Part shown: piece by piece, positions 57,493 to 64,000 of the stretch | Numbering within the stretch: the first letter of the stretch is position 1 | How the letters are laid out: each line of letters begins with the position of its first letter | Assembly: GCF_019973735.1 (NCBI RefSeq) | Contig: NZ_AP024463.1 | Coordinates: 3,252,973-3,316,972 of the forward strand | Reading direction: 5' to 3' | From: Arachnia rubra | Lineage (GTDB): Bacteria > Actinomycetota > Actinomycetes > Propionibacteriales > Propionibacteriaceae | Length of the DNA stretch: 64,000 nt | Notes under the pieces: generated by a model | Database searches by the model: none | Told to the model about the DNA's origin: nothing | The model's input: only the letters and a program-made list of their open reading frames with translations | Position numbers and translations under genes: made by a program

Positions 57493-57526
57493 AGATGCCG
57501 CCATCCCATGCGGGATGGCGGCATCT
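57493..57526. terminator. Bidirectional terminator-like hairpin
   Basis: AGATGCCGCCATCCC (57493-57507), loop ATGC, GGGATGGCGGCATCT (57512-57526): a perfect 15-bp stem between two convergent operons. Confidence 0.8.
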
Positions 57527-57559
57527 GCTGTTGAAGGACTGGTTCTGCCGCGGGCTGGC

Positions 57560-58423
57560 TCAGGAGCGCGCCTGGTGGAGCCGGCGTTGGAGCAGCACCC
57601 CGCCGACCACGGCGAAGTACACGATGCCGTAGAACAGCGCCAGGCCTGAGGACGTGGACGCGTCGAGGATGTAGGCGCTCCAGAAGCCGACGACAGAGCA
57701 GACGAAGGTGATGCCGATGGTGATGACATACATGCCGCGGATGCTGTGGGCCAGCAGCTGCGCGATCGCCGCGGGGACGATCATCAGCGCCATCACCAGC
57801 ACCGCGCCGGCCGCGTTGAAGGCGGCGGTGATCGTCACCGACACCAGCAGCATCGTCAGGTGGCCCAGGCGCTTGACCGGGATGCCCATGGTCTGGGCCA
57901 GCTCCGGGTCGAAGGCGATCAGCTTGAGCCTGGTGTGCAGCAGCGTCAGGTATGCGACGTTGAGCAGCAGCACCCCGGTCATCACCCACAGGTACTGCGG
58001 GCCGAGCAGCAGGTTCCCGGCCTTCAAAGGCAGGAAGGCCGCCAGGTTCAGGTCGCCCACCAGCACCGCCGACTCCGAGATCTGGATCCCGTTGAAGCGG
58101 GTGCTCAGCAGCAGCACGCCGATGCTGAACAGGGCGGGGAACACCAGTCCCTGGGGACCATCCCCGGAGACCAGGCCCGTCGATTCGAGGAGCTCCGCGC
58201 CGAGCACCACGACCGTCCCCATCACGGCTGCTCCGACGATCGACCAGGGCGACTGGATAGTGCCCGTCGCCACAGCTGCGATGACGATGCCCGGCAGCAC
58301 CGCGTGGCTGATGGCGTCGGTCAGCATCGACTGTTTCCGCAGCACCAGCCAGATCCCGGGCAGGGCACAGGTGACGGCGGTGACGATCGCGAGGATCATC
58401 ACCCACAGGACGAAGATGGTCAT
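57560..58423 (-). CDS. Metal ABC transporter permease 2 (MntD/SitD-like)
   Basis: A 287-residue ABC-3 family permease from the ATG at 58423 (GGAGG upstream) with about eight helices. WLVLRKQSMLTDAISHAVLP and AFDPELAQTMGIPVKRLG are family motifs (the Asp-Pro-Glu pattern of Mn/Zn permeases). It overlaps the other permease by 4 bp. It forms a heterodimer with the adjacent permease. Confidence 0.83.
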   Translation of the reverse strand: MTIFVLWVMILAIVTAVTCALPGIWLVLRKQSMLTDAISHAVLPGIVIAAVATGTIQSPWSIVGAAVMGTVVVLGAELLESTGLVSGDGPQGLVFPALFSIGVLLLSTRFNGIQISESAVLVGDLNLAAFLPLKAGNLLLGPQYLWVMTGVLLLNVAYLTLLHTRLKLIAFDPELAQTMGIPVKRLGHLTMLLVSVTITAAFNAAGAVLVMALMIVPAAIAQLLAHSIRGMYVITIGITFVCSVVGFWSAYILDASTSSGLALFYGIVYFAVVGGVLLQRRLHQARS

Positions 58424-59325
58424 GCCGTCACCTCCTTGCGGTGACGGTGGCGTGCCAGGGCGACCAGCAGGATGCTGCGCTTGGGGGCGAACAGGATTGA
58501 GGCGAACGCGAAGACCGTCACCACCAGTACGATCATGGGACCGGTCGGGACGCGGCCGATGGAGACGGCCAGCCAGGATCCGATCACGGCGCTCACGGCT
58601 CCGATCAGTCCTGAGAGCAGCAGCATGCTTCCCACCCGGGTGGTCCACTGCCTGGCTGCGATCGGTGGGGCGATGGCCAGCGCCACCATGAGCACGAGGC
58701 CGACGGCCTTGAGCCCGATCACGATCGACAGCACCACCACCGCGTTCAGCAGCATTGACAGGAGCCGCGACGAGAAGCCGAGCGTTGCCGCGTATTCCGG
58801 GTCGAAGCAGCTGAGCTTCAGCTCCTTGAAGGCGATGGCGGCCAGCAGGAAGGTGGCGCCCGCGACGACGATGCTGGAGACGATGTCCTCGACGGTCAGG
58901 TGGGAGGCGTTGCCGAACAGGTACTCCGCGAGACCGCCCTTGCTCGGGTAGGGCCCGGCGAGGATGACGCGGTGCAGCACCATGCCGCCGCCGAAGAACA
59001 GCGCCAGCACGATCGCCATCGCCGCGTCCACCTTGGTCACGGACACCCGGGGCAGCCAGTCGACGAGCTGCACCGCCAGCAGGGAGATCGCCGCGGATCC
59101 GAGGATCAGCACCCAGTTGCTGCGGCCGTCGATCCCGAAGGTGCTGGCGATGATGAAGGCCAGCATCACCCCGCCGATTGAGGAGTGCGAGACGACGTCA
59201 GCCAGGAGGGTGCGTTTCCTGAGGTAGGCGAAGGTGCCGATGGCGCCGGTGGTGAATCCGATGATGACGGTGCCGAGCAGCATCATCCGGTAGGTGTGGT
59301 CGGCCAGGAGATCGAGGAAGCTCAT
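58420..59325 (-). CDS. Metal ABC transporter permease 1 (MntC/SitC-like)
   Basis: A 301-residue ABC-3 family permease. AYLRKRTLLADVVSHSSIGG and SCFDPEYAATLGFSSRLLSM give the family signature. It overlaps both neighbours by 4 bp. The two different permeases indicate a heterodimeric channel, as in Sit/Mts systems. Confidence 0.83.
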   Translation of the reverse strand: MSFLDLLADHTYRMMLLGTVIIGFTTGAIGTFAYLRKRTLLADVVSHSSIGGVMLAFIIASTFGIDGRSNWVLILGSAAISLLAVQLVDWLPRVSVTKVDAAMAIVLALFFGGGMVLHRVILAGPYPSKGGLAEYLFGNASHLTVEDIVSSIVVAGATFLLAAIAFKELKLSCFDPEYAATLGFSSRLLSMLLNAVVVLSIVIGLKAVGLVLMVALAIAPPIAARQWTTRVGSMLLLSGLIGAVSAVIGSWLAVSIGRVPTGPMIVLVVTVFAFASILFAPKRSILLVALARHRHRKEVTA

Positions 59326-60038
59326 GTTGTCGCCAACCCGTAGGCCTGCTTCACCGTCTCGTCATTGAACACCTCTGCGGTCGGCCCGAAGCTCATGACG
59401 GTGCGGTTCAGCAGGCAGGTCCAGTCGCACAGCGTCGGGACGGTGCTGAGGTCGTGGTGGACGATCACGATGGTGCGGCCCTCGTCCCGCAACCCGTGCA
59501 ATACGCTCGTAATGGCTTCTTGGCTCGCGGCGTCGACCCCGGCGAAGGGCTCGTCGAGCAGCAGTAGGTCGGACTGCTGGGCCAGCAGCCGTGCGAGGAA
59601 GGTGCGCTGGCGCTCACCGCCGGAGAGCTGGCTGATCGGGCGTTCCGCCAGGTGGGTGATCCCGACCCGCTCCAGCGCGGCTGCCGCCACGTCGCGTTCC
59701 TTGTGGCCTGGCCGGCGGAACCAGCCTAGCTGGCCGTAGGTGCCCATCAGCACGACGTCGCTGACCGTGGTCGGGAAGTCCCAGTCGACGCTGCTGGCCT
59801 GGCGCATGTAGCCGACGCGGCGGCGCACCTTCGACAGCGGCTCGCCGAAGAAACTGATGCTTCCCTTGCTGGGCCGCAGCAGGCCGACCACGACCTTGAG
59901 CAGCGTCGACTTTCCGGCCCCATTGGGGCCGACGATGCCGAGTATCACCCCCTGCGGGAGGTCGAAGGCGACCTCCCGCAGGACCAGGGAGTCCCGGTAG
60001 GCGAAACTCAGCCCGGAGACACTCAGGGCTGCTGTCAT
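59322..60038 (-). CDS. Metal ABC transporter ATPase (MntB/SitB-like)
   Basis: A 238-residue ATPase: Walker A GPNGAGKSTLLK, Q-loop YMRQASSVDWDFPTTVSDVV (the 'WDFP' string is typical of Mn/Zn transporters), signature LSGGERQRTFLARLLA, Walker B LLLLDEPFAGVD. It overlaps the SBP gene by 4 bp. Confidence 0.87.
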   Translation of the reverse strand: MTAALSVSGLSFAYRDSLVLREVAFDLPQGVILGIVGPNGAGKSTLLKVVVGLLRPSKGSISFFGEPLSKVRRRVGYMRQASSVDWDFPTTVSDVVLMGTYGQLGWFRRPGHKERDVAAAALERVGITHLAERPISQLSGGERQRTFLARLLAQQSDLLLLDEPFAGVDAASQEAITSVLHGLRDEGRTIVIVHHDLSTVPTLCDWTCLLNRTVMSFGPTAEVFNDETVKQAYGLATT

Positions 60039-61012
60039 GAGCTGAGTGCTCCGACGATGGTCTCGACGTTGTGCTTCATCACACCCAGGTAGGTGTCCAC
60101 ACCCGACTCGCTGCCGAGGGAGTCCGCGTAAAGCTCCTTGTCGGAGACCTCGACGGTCCAGCCCTTGGCTGCGACGGCCTCCTTGAGGGACTGGATGGCC
60201 TGGGGGTTCTTGAGATTGTCCTGGAAGATGACGGGCAGCTTGTGCGTCGCGATCAGGTCGGCGAGCTCGGAGATCTCGTCCGCGGACAGGTCTGCATCCG
60301 AGCTGACGAAGTCGGTGGCGTGGATCTCGATGTTGTAGGCCCGGCCGAAGTAGTTGAAGGCGTCGTGCCCCGTCACCAGCACCCGGCGGTCGGCCGGGAT
60401 CTTCTCGGTCTGCTCCTTGGCCCAGGTGTCGGTCTCCTGGATCTGCTTCTTGTAGGCCTCGGCGTTCTTGTCGTAGTCGGCGGACTTGCCCGGGTTGATG
60501 GTCTTGAGATGCTCGGCCATGAGCGTGACGACCTGCTGCCAGATCTTGGTGCTGTTCCAGATGTGCGGGTCGTGGAGATCGTTGCCCTGCTCGTCCTTCT
60601 CAGGCCAGGGCAGCAGCTCGCTCTGGTCGATCTTGTTTCCGACGGCGATGTGCTTGGAGCCCAGCGACTCAAGCTGGGTGAGCATCTTGGCCTCCAGGTG
60701 CACGCCGGAGGAGAAGACCGCGTCGGCAGACTGCATCTTCTCGATGTCCTGGGTGGTGGGCTCGTAGGTGTGGGGGTCGCCACCGGGCTTGACCATCGTC
60801 GTGATCTCGGCGGTGGGCTCAAGCATTTTGGCTGCGTCGGCCAGGTATCCGGTGGTCGCGAAGATCGCAAGCTTCTTTCCGCCATCGCCGGCACCTGAGC
60901 CGGAGCCCGAGGACTCGGCGGAGTTGTTGGCACAACCGGCAACGAGGGCAGCGGCAGAAGTGGCAGAGATCGCGGCGATGAAGGTGCGTCGCGTGAACGT
61001 GGCGGGTTTCAT
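60035..61012 (-). CDS. Metal-binding lipoprotein of an Mn/Zn ABC transporter
   Basis: A 325-residue cluster A-I (ZnuA/MntA) binding protein. It begins MKPATFTRRTFIAAISATSA and has the lipobox LVAGC; the twin-Arg RRTF start suggests Tat export. The metal-ligand positions are DPHTYEP, NKID/DPHIWNST, GHDAFNYFGRAYNI and an Asp near the C-terminus. DPHTYEPTTQD is the usual pattern. No His-rich loop is seen, favouring Mn over Zn. First gene of the operon; GGAGG precedes the ATG. Confidence 0.83.
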   Translation of the reverse strand: MKPATFTRRTFIAAISATSAAALVAGCANNSAESSGSGSGAGDGGKKLAIFATTGYLADAAKMLEPTAEITTMVKPGGDPHTYEPTTQDIEKMQSADAVFSSGVHLEAKMLTQLESLGSKHIAVGNKIDQSELLPWPEKDEQGNDLHDPHIWNSTKIWQQVVTLMAEHLKTINPGKSADYDKNAEAYKKQIQETDTWAKEQTEKIPADRRVLVTGHDAFNYFGRAYNIEIHATDFVSSDADLSADEISELADLIATHKLPVIFQDNLKNPQAIQSLKEAVAAKGWTVEVSDKELYADSLGSESGVDTYLGVMKHNVETIVGALSS

Positions 61013-61052
61013 GTTCCTCCTAGACAACACAAGGTGCGGCTGAGCCAACACC

Positions 61053-61070
61053 AATATGTGAGGAACCTAA
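61053..61070 (-). promoter_or_regulatory. Possible DtxR/MntR-type box upstream of the metal ABC operon
   Basis: On the reverse strand this reads TTAGGTTCCTCACATATT, with the TTAGGTT half of the DtxR/MntR consensus, 41 bp upstream of the lipoprotein start. The second half is poor. It is a candidate site for the regulator at 11446. Confidence 0.35.
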
Positions 61071-61588
61071 CATGCGAGGGGTTATCAGTATTAGTTGGGG
61101 TTGCATATGTTCATCCGGGGTGCAATCGAGCGGCGGCCGCGCCCCGGATATGGGTCAGTTCTTGCCGGTGAATCAGCTCGTGGGCACAACCATCAATCAC
61201 CGGCAGGGCAGTCAAAACCCAGCGACTGTCTGTTGGTGGTTTCGCCGGCAAGGTGCCAGTATCCAGAACCGTCCTGGCGGGATTCTGGTGAACGGGAAAC
61301 AACGATGTTGTGCTTCAGCGCCGACCCGCCAGGTGGGGTGCGAGCCTGTATCAGGCCGGTCACTATCTGACTCTGCATCTCGCTGACTCTGCATCTCGGC
61401 AGGATGCCCTGCCTTGGGTCCTGGGCTGTGCTCACTCACCACAATACGGTCGTAATGCTCGATCGTGGGCTTTCTCGCCCCGGCTGGGGATGGAAATCTG
61501 GCGCCTGATCGCGTCCGACTCCTATCCGGCTGGGCGTGGAGGTCCCGAGGGGTTCTGCCTGGGAGTCAGGCAGAACCCCAGCTCTTGC
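61071..61588. other. Intergenic stretch with a padR terminator hairpin
   Basis: About 520 bp without a supportable gene. A direct repeat of CTGACTCTGCATCTCG (61369-61384 and 61385-61400) lies in the middle. The hairpin GGGGTTCTGCCT (61549-61560)/AGGCAGAACCCC (61568-61579), a perfect 12-bp stem, is just beyond the padR end and probably terminates it. Confidence 0.5.
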
Positions 61589-62266
61589 TCACTCCTGTCC
61601 GGCAGGGGACTGCTCGTCTCCCGCGAGGATCAGGTAGATGCGGCGGCGGGCGTCGGTGAGCTCCTGCGCCGCCTGCTGGCGCTGGCCGTCGGTTCCAGTA
61701 CGCCCGACCTGGCGCACGGCCTCCCCCAGCGACTGCAGGAGCTCGCGCAGGCGGGGCCCGTCCTCGGTGGTCAAGGGGTTTGGCCATTCGGCGCGATGCT
61801 CCTCGACGTAGGCCCGCCCGGCCTCGGTCAGGGACACCTGTTTGCGGCCTCCGCTGGTGTCGATGCTGACGAGCCCTTCGTCCTCAAGCTGGCTGAGGGT
61901 CGGGTAGATGGCACCCGGACTTGGGGTCCAGGCCCCATCGGTGCGCTCGGCGATGGTCTGCATCAGCTGGTAGCCGTGCATCGACTCCTCGCCAAGCAGC
62001 AGCAGAACCGCGGTCCGGACGTCACCGCGACGCCGTCCGCGTCCGCCGTGCCGGTGATGGGGTCCCTCATCGAAGGGCGGACGGCCGCCGCGAGCCCGGA
62101 AACCGGGGCCTCCGGGCTGGGGCCTGCGGCCGCGGAATTCGTCGCCTTCCCCGTGTCCGCCGGGGATGGGGGGCTGTAGGACGGTGAACAGCTCCAGGAA
62201 TGGCGGGAATGGGATGCCGGGCCGAGGATCGGGCCGGAACCCGCGTGCATGACGATGCTTGGTCAT
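61589..62266 (-). CDS. PadR-family transcriptional regulator with a disordered N-terminus
   Basis: A 225-residue protein. Residues 1-80 are His/Pro/Gly/Arg-rich and disordered. The winged-helix domain (about 85-155) has the PadR pattern LLGEESMHGYQLMQTIAERT, then GAIYPTLSQLEDEGLVSI and GRKQVSLTEAGRAYV. The C-terminal helix dimerises. PadR proteins often control drug exporters. AAAGGATCG precedes the start. The dyad at 62280 is probably its own operator. Confidence 0.83.
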   Translation of the reverse strand: MTKHRHARGFRPDPRPGIPFPPFLELFTVLQPPIPGGHGEGDEFRGRRPQPGGPGFRARGGRPPFDEGPHHRHGGRGRRRGDVRTAVLLLLGEESMHGYQLMQTIAERTDGAWTPSPGAIYPTLSQLEDEGLVSIDTSGGRKQVSLTEAGRAYVEEHRAEWPNPLTTEDGPRLRELLQSLGEAVRQVGRTGTDGQRQQAAQELTDARRRIYLILAGDEQSPAGQE

Positions 62267-62279
62267 AATCGATCCTTTC

Positions 62280-62317
62280 TTTCGATACGTTTACGATATA
62301 TCGCGTTTGTGTCGAAA
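62280..62317. promoter_or_regulatory. Nested dyad upstream of padR
   Basis: TTTCGATAC (62280-62288) and GTGTCGAAA (62309-62317) are near-perfect inverted arms, and CGATATATCG (62294-62303) is a perfect inner palindrome; both share the centre 62298/62299. It lies 14 bp before the start codon, so it would block expression when bound. Confidence 0.6.
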
Positions 62318-62482
62318 TTAAGACCGCGCATTGCCGGATCCCACAAGTTGCCGGACCCCACCAGGCCGGGTGGGGTCGCCAGCGCGACGAATGACACACC
62401 AGGGCGGGCGTCAGCCGCGGCCTGGAAACCTGCTGTGCCCACAGGACCGTCGCCTGTTCTCGGCCTATCCTGGTGTGGGATA

Positions 62483-63493
62483 TCAGTTGCCGCGGAACTT
62501 GCCCGCGACCCAGCGCCCGATGCCGCCCACTCCGTCCCCCACGTCGCGCAGCAGTTTCGCGAGGGCGTCCTCGCTCTCGTTGAATGACTTCGTATACGAC
62601 TCCGCGGCGGCCGCGGCCTCGTCGGAGATCTTCGCGTCCTTGTCGTCGTCGCGTCTCGGATAGTTCCCGGCCAGGATGTCTGCGTAGGCGCCCGAATCGA
62701 CCCAGCGCCGCAGCTCCCCAGCCCGCACGACGTTCATCGGATGCGTCGCGCCCTCGACCAGCAGCAGTTTCATCAGCGAATCGCGCAGGTCCTCCGAGTC
62801 CTCGTACTCGCGGGCCTGGGTGAGGAACTCCGTCTGATCCAGGTCCTGCAGACGGCCACCGGAGGCCAGCTTCATGTGGACGCGGATGGCTGCCGGGAGG
62901 TCCTGTGTGGCCAGGAGACCGGCGCGGTCACTGCTGAGCTCCGATTTGCGCGCCCACTCGGCCAGGGCCACCCGGATGGCCTGTACCCCGAGGGCCCCGA
63001 ACGGCACCCCGGAGAGGGAGGTGGTCAGGGAGACCATGTAGGTCAGCAGCGTCCGGTAGAGGGCGTGACCGCTCAGGGCGTGGCCGAGTTCATGTCCCAG
63101 GACGAAGCGCAGCTCGTCGTCGTCCAGGAGGTCCAGGAGGCTGGAGTTCAACACGATCTTGGGGCTGTCGATCCCGATGGTGGTGGCGTTGTACGTCGGA
63201 TCGGCCTGCACATACAGCGATGGCAGGGACTGCGCATCGAGGGTCGTGGCAGCCTCGGAGTACAGCCGGTGCACTTGGGCGAACTGCCGCTCTGTGACCC
63301 GCACGCAGGAACCGAGCAGCTGCATCTTGACCATGCGCTCATTCAGAAAGCCTGAGAGTTTCCGGATGAAGGTGTCGAAGCCCTGCAGCCTCCGCAGCGC
63401 CACCAGCGCACCGCGGTCGGCTGGGTGTTCCCACGCCCGGCTGGAAATCCCCTTCAGCAGGAGTCGTTGACGGATTGGCTGGTTCTCGCTCAT
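62483..63493 (-). CDS. M48-family zinc metalloprotease
   Basis: A 336-residue protein with zinc motif HELGH (in VLGHELGHALSGHALYR) and the third ligand downstream in ELSSDRAGL. The order of these motifs is that of M48 peptidases (HtpX/Oma1 type). A mildly hydrophobic segment follows HELGH (MVSLTTSLSGVPFGALGV), but there is no N-terminal membrane helix. It may work in protein quality control. The ATG at 63493 gives MSENQPIRQRLL; an upstream extension lacks similarity. Confidence 0.78.
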   Translation of the reverse strand: MSENQPIRQRLLLKGISSRAWEHPADRGALVALRRLQGFDTFIRKLSGFLNERMVKMQLLGSCVRVTERQFAQVHRLYSEAATTLDAQSLPSLYVQADPTYNATTIGIDSPKIVLNSSLLDLLDDDELRFVLGHELGHALSGHALYRTLLTYMVSLTTSLSGVPFGALGVQAIRVALAEWARKSELSSDRAGLLATQDLPAAIRVHMKLASGGRLQDLDQTEFLTQAREYEDSEDLRDSLMKLLLVEGATHPMNVVRAGELRRWVDSGAYADILAGNYPRRDDDKDAKISDEAAAAAESYTKSFNESEDALAKLLRDVGDGVGGIGRWVAGKFRGN

Positions 63494-64000
63494 ACCCACC
63501 AGGATGCCTGCCCGGCGGGCCAGAGACGAGGACCCTGCCGGTGGCGGCGCGGACGAGTGGCGCGTCATGGTGCTCTGCCTGGGGACGAGGTTTGGCCGGG
63601 GGTTTCGTGGGTTAGCGATGGGGGTGCATCCTGCGCCGCCTCAGGGTTGGTGAGGCGTCGTCAGGGGGTCCGGCAAGAGGCCCGCCGCCGCTCGATTTGC
63701 ATCCTCCCGTGGAGGTGTGTAATGTTCTCTCTCGCCCCGGAAAGCGCTGAGAGGCGCGGCCCAGGGTCACTCCCCCGCCAACGAGCCTAGTGACGAGTGT
63801 GTGGTCAGTGAGATCCCACTCAAGGTCACAGGGTCTGCGGTGGCCGTCCGGAAGCATCTGAGAGATCGGATTTGCAAACGGTCGGGTCAGGGAGTAGCTT
63901 GGAGAAGCTGTCCGTGAGGGTGGTTGATTCAAGAGGTAAAATTCAATGCAGGAAAGCCGGATTTGAATATCCCGCCGGAATGCAATAGAGTTTACCGAGT
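63494..64000. other. Right-hand edge, no gene seen
   Basis: About 500 bp with no recognisable coding sequence, RNA gene or terminator; the last about 60 bp turn AT-rich (AAGAGGTAAAATTCAATG), which may be the start of a low-GC segment beyond the window. Confidence 0.4.

Noticed and set aside
63612..63932. 106-codon reverse frame at the right edge
   Set aside because: Low-complexity composition and no recognisable domain or ribosome-binding site.

Overview
This window is a chromosomal origin-of-replication region from a high-GC Gram-positive bacterium (Actinomycetota). The order rpmH < dnaA > dnaN > recF > dciA > gyrB > gyrA > DUF3566 gene > tRNA-Ile, with rnpA, yidD, yidC, jag and rsmG running the other way, is the textbook actinobacterial oriC layout. 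Codon use, the trxB-trxA/parB-parA neighbourhood and a cobalamin-controlled transporter are compatible with a member of the Propionibacteriaceae, but the genus is an inference and was not tested.

Layout. 1-1.2 kb: small regulators (XRE, ribbon-helix-helix) around a broken phage-lysin-like fragment. 1.2-5.8 kb: a leftward operon of a cellulose/curdlan-synthase-like GT2, a membrane-fusion-type adaptor and a secreted GH81 endo-beta-1,3-glucanase, probably for an exported beta-glucan. 6.2-9.7 kb: an MBL-fold hydrolase, then a CmtR-type metal sensor translationally coupled to a P1B-type ATPase. 10.1-11.4 kb: an unrecognised coiled-coil protein. 11.4-13 kb: a DtxR-family regulator divergent from the Mn exporter MntP. 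13.1-16.8 kb: an orphan SorC regulator, an AbiL/RloA-type ATPase with a truncated RloB, and a frameshifted enoyl-CoA-hydratase-fold gene. 16.9-25.5 kb: a 162-bp inverted-repeat element, an S9 peptidase, a TetR-AzlC-AzlD operon, trxB-trxA, a membrane protein, an aminotransferase and a Ddl-like ligase.

25.8-36 kb: parB and parA, followed by about 8.3 kb between parA and rsmG with no recognisable intact gene. This stretch holds seven of the eight perfect GTTTCACGTGAAAC parS sites (the eighth lies inside parA), several in long perfect palindromes with differing arms, at least six decayed copies of the 162-bp element also found at 16.9 kb, and an inverted, decayed piece of parB. It looks like an expanded centromere that has collected repeats and decaying duplications.

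36-51.6 kb: the core origin block with DnaA boxes on both sides of dnaA. 52.2-57.5 kb: a cobalamin riboswitch leading a five-gene Nik/Opp-type ABC operon, which suggests cobalt (or nickel/metallophore) uptake. 57.6-61 kb: a leftward Mn/Zn-type ABC operon. 61.6-63.5 kb: a PadR regulator with a long dyad in front of it, and an M48 metalloprotease. Metal handling recurs across the window: Cd/Pb/Zn efflux, Mn efflux, Mn/Zn uptake and B12-linked Co/Ni uptake.
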